A DNA stretch of 64,000 bases from Phlebiopsis flavidoalba (GCA_035772785.1 JAOCPU010000067.1:99360-163359); one strand, 5' to 3'; numbered from the stretch's first letter, positions 23,749 to 36,665 are shown. Notes: generated from the letters alone by a model not told the origin. Numbers and translations: made by a program.

Positions 23749-25346
23749 ATGTCAGACGACCCCGGCTCCTCGTTTCTCCGCCACTCACTTCCTCGGCGCG
23801 CTCGAAGGCGCCGCTCCGTCCTCCTCACGCTCTTCGCCGGCTACCTCGCCGACGCGCAAGCGCGAGCCTCATCGACCGCAGCACCGGTGCACCACGTCTC
23901 GGCGCCTCTGCACGACAGCTCTTCCTCATGCCCCTGCCTCATCGTCGTGCAGATGGGGCCCGAGCTCACCGCGCGCGCCGCCTGCGCCGCCCTCTCGGGA
24001 TCGTCCCCGCGTGGGGCCTCGCCAGCACGGCTGCTCGCGCATGCGCTCGGCTGGGTGGGACATCGTGGCGTGCCTCCGTACCCGTGCGTGGGTCGTCGTT
24101 GCGGCGGGCGGCCGCCCGAACACGAGCGCGCTTGCCGCTGTTGCTGACTCCAGTGCGCTCGCCATCGAATTTGCGCTCGCGATGCACGGGGCGTCCGCTG
24201 GGCGTCGCGCGCTTTGCGAAGGACGGCGAGGGCGCGGAGGCGCTGCTTGCGCGCGCGCAGAGTCTCATTCTGCTGAATGTTGTGGTGCAGCAGACGATCA
24301 CGTTCCAGGTTGCGCCGTGGCTGCTCAAGTTTGATCGTAAAGCGGAGGGGAAGAGTGTTGACGGCGACGAGGAGAATGTGGAGAATGGGCCGGGGAGGCT
24401 GTTGCCGGGTTCCCCGCGGAGACATAAGGCGAATGTCAATCCGGTCGTGCAGGATCGCGAGCGGGTTGGGTTGTTGGAGGATCATGACGGTCTGGATTAT
24501 GGCACGCGAGAGAACGAGGACTTTGCGCAGGCGGTGGAGCCTATTGCGGACCAGCCGGATATTCACTGGCCGCGGGTGATTGTGTTTCCTTGAGAAACCG
24601 GTGAAGAAGACTGTTGGCGCGATGAGCCCGCCGCTCATCGGTGCCATTATTGCGCTGATCATCGGAGTGAGTATTACAATTCGTTAATGAGCAACATAGT
24701 GCTGACTGCCGGACAGTTGACCCCTCCGCTGCATAGCGCATTCTACGACGAGGGTAGCGCACTGTACAGCATCCTCACCGTATCAGCAAAGAACCTCGGC
24801 AGCCTCTTGTGGGTCTCTCTTTCTTTCACCCACGACAAGTCCTAACAACCTTCGAAAGTGTCGCTCTGCAAATGTTCGTCGTCGGCGCAGAACTCGCCCT
24901 CGTCCCCAAGCGCGAACCCCGGCTTCATCGCCACGACGTACTGCATACTCGTGTGGTTCCTCATCATGCCGGGCCTCAGTCTACTTTTCGTCTTCTTGAC
25001 GGCCGGTCGGGGGATGGTACACGACGTGATCGTCCTCGTATGGTGCGTATTTACGTTCGCGTGGGCGAGGTGATGCGTGTGTTAACGAGGGTGTAGGTTC
25101 TTGTTGGTGCTCATTCCGTCTGGTCCGTCGGCGATGTTACTTGCGAATGTCGCGGAGCTTGTCCAGGTTGACCAGGGACCTATTTCTGCATACCTCACTG
25201 TATCGGTGCGTACTCATGTTTATGCATATCTTGAATACCTATGCTAACGAATATTACTGCTGTAGTATTTCTTTTCGCCTTTAATTGCTATAGTCTGTAG
25301 CTTGGGCTTGATGGTCGTAGACGCTGCATCGAAGCGTGCATCGTAA
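23749..25346 (+). CDS. Auxin-efflux-carrier-family (PIN-like) membrane transporter
   Basis: Integral membrane protein of the bile/arsenite/PIN transporter fold; fungal members probably move small organic anions across ER or plasma membrane, substrate unknown. Start ATG 23749 (MSDDPGSSFL). In order: VLLTLFAGYLA, PCLIVVQMGPELTA, WVVVAAGRPN, an ARAQSLILLNVVVQQTITF core helix followed by QVAPWLLKFD, a long hydrophilic central loop (VQDRERVGLLEDHDGLDYGT), PDIHWPRVIVFLEKPVKK, MSPPLIGAIIALIIG, TPPLHSAFYDEGS, LFVALQMFVVGAELALVP, FLIMPGLSLLFVFLTAGRG, FLLVLIPSGPSAMLLANVAE, QGPISAYLTVSYFFSPL, IAIVCSLGLMVVDAA. The stop is a TAA at 25344-25346. Two hydrophobic halves around a charged loop fit the family. 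Frame breaks sit mainly in the GC-rich first third (23,780-24,250). It converges on the DUF2264 gene with a single base between the stops. Confidence 0.9.
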
Positions 25347-25347
25347 A

Positions 25348-27961
25348 TTATTGGGACTTCTGTAGTTGAACACGCGCATACACATCGCAGTAACCATACA
25401 CGTAATATATTTTCATGCACTTGAGCTTGACCCAGTGCCACTGCATCATGAGATCAAGCTCGGCAATTTCTGCAGGCACGGTAGGCCTCTTAGCCCATTC
25501 GTGCTCCCAGCCTTCTGGCGGACCCTCCTCGCCCTCTACTGCGGGTATACCGAATACTGCTGTCGCCCACCAAAGATCATGTCCCTCCAGTGTAGGCTCC
25601 CAAATCCACCATGAGCGTAGGCACAATCGCGCGAGGGAACATGATGTTCGTGTTCGCGTCCGTGCGGAACGCTTTTGCGACTGTTCTTGGACTCGACGAG
25701 GGCGACAGCAAGGACGTCGACGATTCCGCTGACGCCACTCTTGGATACGACAAGGGCCTCGGAGCCACCTGCCCCGCTGCCTATCATGGTCTCAAAGAAC
25801 CCGTATCCCTTTGTCTTCGTCCCGCGCTGCGCCGCAAACTCCCCAACGCCGTCCACCGCGTCGAGATGCCTTCCGTCCCAACGCTGTCCATCCACCGCCC
25901 ACCCGCCTTCCGCAGCGGCGAGCTTCCTATCCGTCCTCACGCGATGCACCCTCAAATGCCACATCGGCGCGCCCTCCTGCGGCGGGACAAGCCACGTCTC
26001 GACCTCCGTGCCAGGATACGGCCTCCACGTACCCCTCAAGCACGCCCCTCAAACCTTGCCTCATCCACCCGCCGCCGACACCGCCAGCCCTCGTCCTCCA
26101 TATCAATATTCGCAGCCCCCGCGGCGCCCGCCGCGCCGACGTCCGCCGCCTGCGCGCCCGAGCACTACGTGCGCGGTGTCGCGCAGCGCAAGCGTGCTGT
26201 CCGCCCCCTCTTTTTCGCCGGCCTCCTCGAGCCCCGGCCCGCCGAGCCCGTTCGAACACCGCGACGCCTGTACCGAACGCACCGCCTCGAGTACGCGAAC
26301 TCCAGGCCGTATTTCGCGGCGGAGTTCTTTACGGCGTACGAGCAGCGCTGGCCGCTCGAGAGGATGTACGTGTGCTTTGGCGCGCCGAGCGAGGAGTGGG
26401 TGGCGATGTGGTAGGGTTTGTGCAGGGGTTTGGAGAGAGGGTGGTGAGCGCGGGGTAGGGTCTCCTCGGGCACTATGGTCCAGAAGGGGTGCGAGGGCGG
26501 CAGAGCGCCCAGGGTGATGAAGGACTTGCAGCACCAGTACGGCGAGCCGGGCGAGTTGTAGTCTGTTCTCGGTTCATCGCGCCGTTCGGGTAGACGTAGC
26601 CGATTCGTGAGCGTCCCGTCGACGTTGTACGCGCCGGCCTGGCGCGTCCCCCACCAGCGGATGTTGCGCAGCTGTAGCCCCTTGACGACGCCCCAGGTCA
26701 GCGGCGCGGGGAGCTACGACGTCCGCGAAGGCGCAGGCGCCCCAGAAGGAGGACATGGCGAAGCGGTCCTAGGGTTAGAGATCGTCCGAATGGGACTGCT
26801 CGGCCTGGAAAGGACTGTAAGAAGAGGGAGCGTAGCAAGCAGTTACACCACCATGACAAAACCTGTCTGGGTCGAAATACCATATAAAGTCAAGGGCGAA
26901 TTTCCTGGCTCTCTCTTTGTAGGCCTCGCACCGTTCCCGATCTTCGTCCCGAGCAAGCTTGCTATAAATCAGTTGCGCGAACTGAATGGCAAAGGATGAC
27001 GAGTAATAATCTGGTGTATTATTAGCCACTACGCTTCGGGAATCATGTGCATATCTGAATACCCGAGCTGAACGACTCCTTCTGGCCCGTCTCTTGACCA
27101 GCCGTCGCCAATATAAAACGTGTCAAGATGGTCCATGTCTGCTTTGAGTCTCTCTGGAGAGAAGTAGGACGAGCCGACTCTGCTTAGACCCAAATTGGAC
27201 TAGTAACACGCGGAACCAGAGCCAGTTTGTGTTTGGCATTTTCTTGTCGTTTTTTTCATGGAACCCGCCGAGCCATTTCTCGAGATTTGATTGTCCCCTT
27301 TTGCTGTTCATCTTGTCCCAGATCTGCTCCTTTGCAACAGAGAGACAGAATCCAATCGCGCTAATAACATTCGACCATCCGCTGGTCCCTGTCTTGCCGC
27401 ATCCGTCGCCGCCCCAGATACTCCTCGTGCTCCGGATCGGTCCCCCCCGCTCTCGAAAAAACCACGGACCCATCGTTCGGTATTTGGGCCGGCGTACGGG
27501 CGCCACCGTATTCGACATCTCCGCCAAGAGCGGCTCGGCCAGCCCCATATCGGGCGCGCGAGATTATCCCTCGCGATGCCGCGCCGCGGTTCTCGTCAAA
27601 GTGGGTTTCCTGTGAACCCTAGGTGAATGCGAGACCCCCAGGCCGAAGTGTGGGCAGCGAGAGGATCGAGGCAACGACGTGATGGAAATTGGACCCCGAG
27701 GTTCGGCGCGAGACTTCGAGGGGGTTCGAGGCGAACGGCGACGGTGGTGTCCACATCCTAGCCACCTATGGGTCGACAGTGGGATTCTCGAGCAGCCCGT
27801 CGAGCTCTTATGTGCGTGGCGTATGAGAGACTGTGTCCGCCCGTCCGGTCCGCGGTCGTCCGAGCCCATGACTCTCGCGAGGAGTGTTTCTGGGGTGATC
27901 CGGTCCGAGTTTCCTCCGCCTTCGTGTGGTGGTAGATGTCCATCGCAGGAGGGTTAGACAT
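25348..27961 (-). CDS. DUF2264-domain protein
   Basis: Conserved family of bacterial and fungal proteins with an alpha/alpha-barrel-like catalytic half. It is often listed near carbohydrate-active enzymes, and no reaction is established to my knowledge. Readable blocks from the start side: [41 protein letters not shown] (a family signature), [107 protein letters not shown], and the beta-rich C-terminal part ([63 protein letters not shown]). The stop is at 25348. The start is taken as ATG 27961 (MSNPPAMD); the N-terminal 80 residues are poorly conserved here, so it is uncertain. Introns and about six frame breaks are present. Confidence 0.88.
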
Positions 27962-28858
27962 AGAAAGAAGATGTTTTGGAGGAGATGTTAGTTGTCGAAG
28001 AAATAACACACACACAGCACGCAACGGTCAAAGCAGAGCAAGGGCTTGCTAGACGCCACAGGGTGACCCCGCGAATACGCGCTATGATCGACGAATGCTT
28101 CGCCGATCTCTTCGTCACGAAACTTTGTTTCCGTCGCGGGAAGGTGTTCCCCAAGCGGTCGTTTCTCTTGCTTTCTTTGTCGCACCACGACCAGCGAGAT
28201 AGAGCTAGAAGGCTGAAGGCCCGCTTTGACGAACTAGGTGATCATGCAAAAGTGGGACGTATATCCAACAGCCTATCGGGTGCGTAAAGGACTCATTGCA
28301 GCAGAGATATCGCTAATTGTCGAGCCTCAAAGAAGTGATGAGTTCGTCAAGTAAGCTCCTATTAATTTGCGTTCGGCAACACCGTACAATTTAGTCATAA
28401 TATTTGCAGCATGATGCTATTCATCCTATGGCTGTATTACCTACCCGTAAACATTTGATACCGCCTTTAGCACAACGCTACCACACAAACTCAGCACTTC
28501 GACACAACCAGCCGGATTTTATGATGACAAGGACCCTGGGAAGACAGCGACGAGGGGAAGAAATAAGAAAGCGTGAGGAGCGCTATCTGTTGTGATCTAT
28601 TTGGGCGCCATTCCTCCCGAACCGAACATACCCCCCCACGAGGCGGCGCCCAACCCTCTCCCTCTCGCCTTCGAATCTCCTCGCTTTTCTCTTTTCTCCT
28701 TTTCTGCCTCAGCCCTCCCGCTCAAAGTGATACCCAACCGCCGTCCCCCCTCCAGACACGCACAAACCACGCTACTCCGTCGTTACTTGAACAGCTGATC
28801 CCACTACCCCCAATACTGTAACTGATACTCGCGCTCCAACACCAATAACTCGCCAGAA
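27962..28858. promoter_or_regulatory. Divergent region with C/T-rich promoter tract
   Basis: About 900 bp between the DUF2264 start and the next plus-strand start. Positions about 28,620-28,830 are almost pure C/T with A/C stretches on the plus strand (CTCTCCCTCTCGCC, TTTTCTCTTTTCTCCTTTT), a usual feature of strong fungal promoters and 5' UTRs. The 103-codon plus frame at 27976-28287 has no recognisable features. Confidence 0.55.
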
Positions 28859-31800
28859 ATGTCTGCTGTGGGCTCCCCACCCCCGGATCTCATGAAGACT
28901 CACATGCTGAGGTCCAGCACGCCCCGCTTCCAACGAAAAAGGTACACCAGAACGTCGAGAACTTGTCCTGATTGCCCTAATTGCTCTTCAACACGCTAGT
29001 TTTGTTGTATTTTGGAGGGCATGCAACGCGCCCCGCCCGATGAAGAGGATCCAGATGCTGTCAGCGTGCACTCTTCGCAGGCCCCCTCTCGCGCGGGCTC
29101 CCAGAGAGCGCCCCGCTCCCAAGTCTCGCGCAAATCGCGATCCCAGCTCTCGCGCTCGCATGTCGCCGACGCCATCGAAGAAGAGGGCGGTGTCCCGGAG
29201 GACATCCGCTCAGATGTACAGGAGCAGAGCGAGGTCGCGCGGACGGTGCAGATCGAGTCCATGGCCCCGCAGGGATACGTGAGTCACTCCTTTCCTCTTC
29301 TGTCACGCTCAAGCCTCCGCCATGCGCCCGCCTGCCCATCGTTTGCATGCGCTCATGTCCTGCGTGTGTACAGCAAGAGAATCTTGAGGAGGAGGACGAA
29401 CTGCTCGACCTGCCCGAGCCCACGGGACCCAGAGGCAACGGAAAGTTCGTCTCTGGGTCCTCCTGGGCAACAAGGGCCCCCTGCCCGATGACGCGCCGGG
29501 GCTGAGGGCGAACGGAAAGTTTGTCTCGGGGTCGTCCTGGGGAAACAGAGGCCCGCTTCCTGGTGCAGAGACGTTCCAGTCGTATACTGTCCCAATCGCA
29601 TCGGCGGCGGGTGCGCAGGTGCGTTGCGGATCCGGCCCCTCCACAGCCCGAATACCACGACGCTTTCTGTCTCTGGCGATGTAGTAATTAGGATGTCGGC
29701 TAACCACGTGCGATGTTTTCTAGTGGTCAACGCCTGGACGCGCTGCTGGAGTCCCCCTTCCTGAGACCGTTGGAAGCCCTACGACCTGCCTCTGGTGGCG
29801 TCCTCAACCCTTTCCAGGTATGTGTTAGCACGGTCATTCAACCCGAATCAAGCGTACTCACATCATGTACTTGTAGGAATTCGGCATGGCTCCGTTATTC
29901 CGGACCTGAGCAGGGAACGCGCAGCAGTGGCAAGGCGCCCCAGCTCCCTCGAACGGAGTATGTGCCCGAAATTAACATGTTGTCGCGTGCACACGAACTG
30001 CACTGACTTTTCGCTCCTAGATGCTTTCCCCGAAGTCCTCTTCGCGTCCAATGTCACCTCCCAAGTCTAACCGCACCCAGTATCCTCCCCTGCCTGACTC
30101 CACGATGTCACCGACCCAGAGAACAACTGTGTCTCCGGGTGCATATGAGAGGGAACGTAGATATACGAAGACGCCGAGCATTGCTCCGAGTGAAAGCGCG
30201 TCGCAAGTTCCCCGAGTGCGAAGCTCGAATTCGCAAGAGAGAGAAGGAGCCGTCCGTCAAACCCGCTCGGAGTGAAGTGGATGGTAGAGGCGGCAGCGGG
30301 GGCTCCAAGGTGGATAGAAGTCGGGTGGAGGTGTGAGGACGCACCATCTGTTACACGGCCTTCTTCTGACCCGCATTTCCAGGAGCCTCCAATGTGGCAC
30401 GTTTCGCAGTCTCAGCCTGGGCCCGCGCCCATGTCCCCTCGGTCACGGGCCATGTCCCCCTCGATGAACGCTCCCATGTCGCCTAGGTCCCAGGCCATGT
30501 CTGCCCGGATGGAGGCCCCGATGTCCCCCCGGTCGCAAGCGATGTCCGCCCAAGCCATGAACGTACCGATGTCGCCACCACCGCGCAGCCAAGCCTCGCG
30601 TCCACGCTGCATCTGCTGCAATGTCTCCTACACCCTCCAACCGCCCCATCCCAAGCCTCTGTCCTTGCTAGCGCGGCGGCCATGTACGCAGCCGAGGTTT
30701 CCTGCCGAGGCTGCCGGTTGGCGACCTGACGCCCCCCCACCCCCTCGCGCCCTATATCACCCGTGCACGAGCTCACCAACGAGGAGCAGCGGCATCATCG
30801 ACAACTACTGATTCACCAGGCAGGCACGCCCAGCGGCGGGATCCTGCGCCAGACCGCGACGGGGGGCACGTTGCCTGTGGGCACGCGCACAAGCTATGCG
30901 CCGTCGGCGATGGCGCCCTCTGCGCTGGAGCCGGAGGTGATGAACAGCCATTATCATGATGGGGAGCTGTGTCAGCTGTTGCATGCGCTCGATCTCAGTC
31001 TATGGCGGAGCCTGTGAAGAAGGCTGTCAGGAAGGCTGTCAGGGCGAGGGTCAAGAAGCTGGGTATGAAGTATGATAATGAGGTGAGATTTGCTAGCACA
31101 TAATCGGGTACAGTAAACTGATCTGTTCTTCGCAGTCTATCAGACAGTATAGACAGTCGTGTCCACGACCACAACCCTTCTATTCATGTCACTCCTCCTC
31201 CGGCTCCTGGCCCCGACGCCAACGCACTCGCGGCACAACTTGCAGTTGCAGCGAGTATGGATGACCCTCCGGAATGGGCCAAGAGCCTTCTTGAGAACGT
31301 CGCCCACCTCTCGGCGAAGGTCGACCAGGTTGACACAAAGGTCGACCGCGTCGTAGAAACTGCGCAGGCTCACGCGGAGGCGGGCGGCTCGTTGGTAGAC
31401 AGCCCGGTACGGCCGCCAGCGCGGCGGCGAGTACGCACCCAGCCAGAGCGAGATGGCGCCGACTATGACCCGACCAGCATGGCAGACGGTCGCACATGAC
31501 CAATGGGAGATGGACGACGACCAGGACTGTACACCGAAACCGAGCCAAGGCGGGCACCATCTGCACACTCACCATTCCCACCGCACACCTGCATGACGAA
31601 GACGATTATTATGACGACGAGGACGCCGGCCGCGGCACGGTCCAGGGCGACCACGAAGGCGACATCTCTCGCGGCGGGCTCCCGAGCGATTACAGCCCTG
31701 GCCAGCAGTACCTCGAGGAAAGAGCTCTACAAGCTCCGCGTCAAGCCGCACACGGCGCCGCGAGCCAGAGCGGCGCGACGCACAAGACTTGGGAAGTCGC

Positions 31801-32870
31801 AGCGCGACGACGGCACACCGAGTTCCGGGACGAGGCGGACACCCAGGCGGCCGTGACCGAGAGGCGGGCTGCCCGAGATCCCCGACGCGCACAAAAACCG
31901 GCCAGCAATGGCGTACGAGCGCAGCCTGCCGCCCGTCCCCGAGTCGAGCGTCGGCACGGGGGGCGGGATGCCGCCGCAGGGCAACGGACGACCCGATGCT
32001 CGCCGCGCAGGTCTGGCCGACGCCGCCGCGTACGTGAACCCGAGCAGGGCCCGCCGCCGTGGCAGCGCATCCACCAGCGCCTGCTGAGGCTGGGCGATCG
32101 TCTGGCCGATGAGCGAGCTTGAGAATGCGCTCAACAGCACCACGCGCGGCCACCAGGTCGACGAGATTGCGCTCAGCATCTGGTCGACGCAGTCGTATAA
32201 GCGTTATGTGGCGCTCGAAGATGACGGAGAGCCCGCCCGAGCGCGTCGACAGGCTGTTTGTCCCGCCGAACATGGCAGGAGGCGATTAGCACTGCGGTGT
32301 ACAATGGACGACATGGAGATGCGTGTGGTATGCTTAGGGATTTGTGGGCGCCGTTTGGCCTCGAGGGCATTGCCTCGTTTGTTGATCGTCCCTCGCGAAG
32401 CACCGGAACGACGAAAACCACTGGTTGTCCACAGTACGTCTCAATCCTTAAAATATACGAACACGCATACTGATACTTTTGACGTAGATTCTCACTGCCC
32501 GATGGCTCCCTCACAACCTACGACACCTACCCCGAGAAGTCGCTCCCCGACGGCCGTCCCCTCGGCTGGTGGTTCGCCATCCGTATCGCCTGGCCCGACG
32601 CCATCTACCCGAACCCCGAACGACTCATGCAGAAGATGGTCCGCCTGCACCGCCCGATGCAGCTCGCCGATCGACAACTCCGTCGCCGCCGCGGTTATCT
32701 TGGCGCAACCATCCTCATGGGCTCCCGCGCCGAGCGCTAGCCTCGCACTGACCTCGAGCGCATACTGCGCGACCTCATCAACCAGGAGGTCAAGAACCTG
32801 CGCCAGAGGAAGGTTCTGGCAAGCTCTCTTGTTGGGTCGCCGCGCCCTCACATGGGAGGACATGCATTGA
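28859..32870 (+). CDS. Large disordered protein with conserved Ulp1-like C-terminal domain
   Basis: Start ATG 28859 (MSAVGSPPPDLMKTHML), early intron at about 28941-28998. The N-terminal two thirds are low-complexity: RSQVSRKSRSQLSRS, SMAPQGY, LPEPTGPRGNGKFVSGS, then six or so repeats of MSPRSxAMSxxMxAP (30,430-30,590). A short helical block with KKAVRARVKKLGMKYDNE follows, then a coiled coil (ENVAHLSAKVDQVDTKVDRV) and a Tyr/Asp-rich acidic stretch. The C-terminal 250 residues are the conserved part: PPPWQRIHQRLLR, ALNSTTRGHQVDEIALSIWS, ISTAVYNGRHGDACGMLRDL followed by WAPFGLEG, ENHW, FSLPDGSLTTYDTYPEKSLP, GRPLGWWFAIRIAWPDAIYP, MVRLHRPMQL, IDNSVAAAVIW. It ends in RRALTWEDMH with a TGA at 32868-32870. 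I believe homologous proteins are widespread in Agaricomycetes without a known role. The His-Trp and Tyr-Asp spacing suggests a cysteine-protease (C48) fold; see findings. Many frame breaks. Confidence 0.8.
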
Positions 32871-33369
32871 TGACTAGAGACGAAGATTTATAACGAAACA
32901 TATATCACGACGAGGTGTGTAAAGATAGTAAGTAGACTCTCCTGTACTGTCTGTTGTTTCTGCTTTTGCTTTCGAGGACTCTTTCTGCTGCGGAATGTTC
33001 TGAGTGGATGCTGGGGGATGATGCTCAGGTTATTTACGATACTTACGTTACTCGATACAGTAGAACTGTCGGTAGTAGTTAACACATACTGTTTCCATTG
33101 GATTTTCACATTTGCTTCCTGTATGCTTTAAGAAATAAATATAACAATATAGCCCTTTGTACTTTTTCACAGCGTCGTAGGGTGCAAACATTCGCTGTCT
33201 GGTGGGGACCGTCGCAGTGCAAGCTCACAAACAACACCAACACCAGACCGCGCATGGCAGGCGTCTAAGGGCACCCACGAAATACCCGTGCTCTTTCGTT
33301 CCGTCCACCACCATTTCGCCAACCTCTCATTTTCGCGAATCCTTAGACTAAGAGCGGAGAGTGGCAACA
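32871..33369. other. Intergenic, large protein to YSH1
   Basis: About 500 bp holding the 3' UTR of the upstream gene (AT-rich, 32,880-33,170) and the promoter of YSH1. No gene seen. Confidence 0.5.
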
Positions 33370-36300
33370 ATGGCTGAGTCCCCACTTTCTCAGCATCATG
33401 CTGTGCTTGGTGCCGGCCAAGAAGTTCGGACGCTCGTGTTGTGTCCTGCAATATAGGGGACGAACAATTGTGTGCGACGCGGGTGTGCACCCTGCATATA
33501 GCGGGATTGCGTCGCTGCCGTTCATTGACGAGCTGGACTGGAGCACAGTAGATGTGATATTGATCACTCAGTATGTCTATCAAGCCGCCCTTTCGCGAGG
33601 ATGTGTTTGAGCTTTTTCACAGTTCCACTGGTGGACCATGCTGCGTCGCTGACATATATCACGGAGAAGGTGTGTAGTTGAGCTCACGTCATATGGGCTT
33701 CGTTCGCTCAAATTTTCCGTAAGACGAACTTCCCGGGACGGAAAGGGCCAAAGTGTACATGACACATCCGACAAAAGCTTTGCACAAGTTCATGATGCAA
33801 GACTTCGTTCGCATGGGTACGTTCTTCGGTTTCGCAAACCTGCGTGAGGCTAATTCTGCTCTAGCTCTTCATCAACCGATGCGCTTTTCCTCACCCATGG
33901 AGTCTTTCATGTCCCTTGCATCCATCCTCCCGGTCTCGGCGCACCAAGTCATTTCCCCTTGTCCTGGTGTTACGTTTACTCCTTACCATGCAGGTAATGT
34001 CTTGGGAGGCATGCATGTTCTTGATCGATATCGCAGGTCTCAAGATCCTTTACACTGGCGACTACTCTCGTGAAGAGGACCGGCACCTTGTGAAAGCTGA
34101 AGTGCCACACCTATTCGGCCAGACGTGCTGATTGTAGAAAGTACGTTCGGTGTGCAAACCCTGGAAGGCAGAGAAGAGAATGAACTTCGCTTCACGAACT
34201 TGGTCCACAACATCATCCGCCGAGGCGGCCACGTACTGATTACCGACGTTTGCTCTGGGTCGCGCTCAGGAACTACTACTGATTCTAGACGAAATACTGG
34301 AAGAAGCATCCTGACCTCCACAATGTGCCCTATCTACTACGCCTCAAGTCTGGCAAGGATAAATGTATGGCCGTATACCAAACATAACATTACACAATGA
34401 ACTCGAATGTGCGTACACGATTCGCCAAGAGAGATAATCCATTCGTCTTCAAGTGCGTCTACGGCCACTTATTTAACAATCACAAATTTGGCTCAAACCT
34501 TGAGTGACACATCTGAATGTATACCACAAAGTCGCGTTGGGAGCGCAAGATCGCCGTAAGGTCCTCCGTGTGTCGTACTGGCTAGCCCTGGATTCATGAT
34601 ACTAACGGTCCAAGTCGCGGAACTAACTCGAGCTCTGGGCGCCGGATTCTCGCAACGGCGTTGTTCTCACTGGATATTCGATCGAAGGCACTCTGGCTAG
34701 GGTGAGTAACCTGGCGGTCTACGGAGGGTTCGGTCTTCGTTATATACTGCTTCTTGTCCTGTATGTACACCGACTAAAATTCAATGTATCTTCCTCCCTT
34801 CTCCCAACCCTCCCAGACCGCCGGAGTTGCATTTATGAACTTGCTGTAAGCTCATTGTTAATGCTTAGGATATCCAAACGGAGCCGGATGAGATTCAGTC
34901 GCTCAAAGGCCATATGATCCCGGGACCCCGAAAGCTGTCGGTTGATATGAGATCTCGTTTGGTGCGCATGTGGGACTACTCTCAAAACTCCGAGTTCATC
35001 GAAGCAGTAAAAACGCCTCAACACATCGTGAGCGATTCTTATGTTTTCCTTTGACGGATTGCCTTATGTAATACTATGAAGGTCCTCGTCCACGGAGAAC
35101 AAATGCAAATGGGCCGTTTGCGAGCTTGCCATGCAAGACCGATACAAGAGCCGAGACGAAGACGTCAAGATTCATACGCATCTCTCGGAACCTGGAACCT
35201 CTGGAAACTGACATTCCGCGGAGAGCGTGTGGCCAAGTGAGCATTGTAACTCTGACGATTTTCACCCAAGTGCCGATTGTATGTGTTCTCAGGCAATAGG
35301 AACTTAGCGTGCCAAACCTCCTCAACACCCACTACATCGTCCTCCGGCCTTTTAGTGTCAAGGACTACTCGTACTACCTTGCTTGACCCTCGAGACCTGC
35401 GTGATTTCGCAGGTCTCCTCGACATGTACAGTGACTCAGCGACAAAGATTGCAACTCAATGTCGGCTGGGAGTTGGTACGATGTGCATTTGGAGGGTATG
35501 TATGGTAAAAAATCGAAAGGAAAAGGTGTCGACAAGGATGGTGGTTCCCACTTTGGTTTGCGAGTGAGTATTAGTTTGTTTTCAAACCTATCATTATATA
35601 CTCACATGGTGGCATAGGTTTATGGGCGCAATTGATGTTGAAGCAGACTTCCGAGCATGAACTGACCCTGGAGTGGGACTCTAGCGCGAGCAATGATATG
35701 ATAGCAGACTCCACCCTCGCTCTCGTCACAGGCATTGACAAGAGCCCTGCCTCGGTAAAATGTACGTCATGCGTATTGGACTCCTCTCTATACTGAACAC
35801 GCCCGTTTCCACTAGTGACTACTGCACCCAGGCCCACTCCCATTCATTCCACGATAGCGCTCCGGAACGCCCCCATGCCGCATGCTGATATTGAAGGTGA
35901 AAAAGGCCGTAGGAATGCGCCCTTCAACGCCTCGCGCGATGTTCCTGGAGGCTCACTTCGGCGAAGTCGAACTCCACATGCCCGATGATGCCATGGAGGT
36001 ACCATCCGAGGAGCCACCGGAGCCTGCCCTGTTGGTTCGCCTGGATGAAGCGGACGCTGTTATTAACCTTCTAAACCATGGTAGAGTCTTACTAAATACA
36101 TTACGGCATTTTACGGTAATGGCAGTTAACAATGGGGATTCGCAGACTGTCGCAAGCTCGAACGACGCGCTAGGAAACGGGTGGAGGCGGTTCTTGATAT
36201 GGCCCTGTCGACGGTCAGCTCGCTTAGTCGAGGCATTCGACTCCAGTGACCCTCTCACAGGCGATGAGAACCCTACTGTACCCGAAAAGGACAAGGGAGG

Positions 36301-36665
36301 CGACGGACGTAGAGTGAACAAGGATGAAAATCCGGCAGTCAAGGACGTTTCTCGACTGGAAGACAAACTCCTGTGGACAAACATGATGTATCAAGTCGCT
36401 GAGACCAAGGAGGCTCTTCAGCCTGAGCACGTGCCGAATCCCGCGAGGCGACATCAGAACCATCGAAAACACAACAAAACAGTATTTTGGTGCATCGGAG
36501 CAGTCAACAGTGGCAACAGAACCCGCTAAGAGAGCAGATGACCCCACGATGGCTGTCGCTGAGTCACCCGAGGACCATCCTAAAGTCCACAGCGTTGAAG
36601 ACGAGCAGGGCAATGAGAGCGATGCATCATCAGAGGACGAAGCAGTTTTAGAAATTCATAGTTAG
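33370..36665 (+). CDS. YSH1: Endoribonuclease YSH1 (CPSF-73 homologue)
   Basis: Metallo-beta-lactamase/beta-CASP nuclease that cuts pre-mRNA at the poly(A) site as part of the cleavage and polyadenylation factor in the nucleus. Blocks: [48 protein letters not shown], the F-H-x-D-H-A-A zinc motif (about 33,622-33,640), [238 protein letters not shown] and [22 protein letters not shown]-terminal CTD follows ([16 protein letters not shown]) and the tail ends in [12 protein letters not shown] with a TAG at 36663-36665. Full family length. About 8 introns and at least 10 frame breaks, one of them directly inside the zinc motif. The start is the ATG of [10 protein letters not shown]. Confidence 0.95.

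Noticed and set aside
23841..24662. 273-codon minus-strand frame
   Set aside because: Antisense to the PIN-like transporter, which has recognisable membrane helices on the plus strand.
25611..26517. Plus-strand Pro/Arg-rich frames of 215-280 codons
   Set aside because: Antisense to DUF2264; composition is typical of GC-rich shadows.
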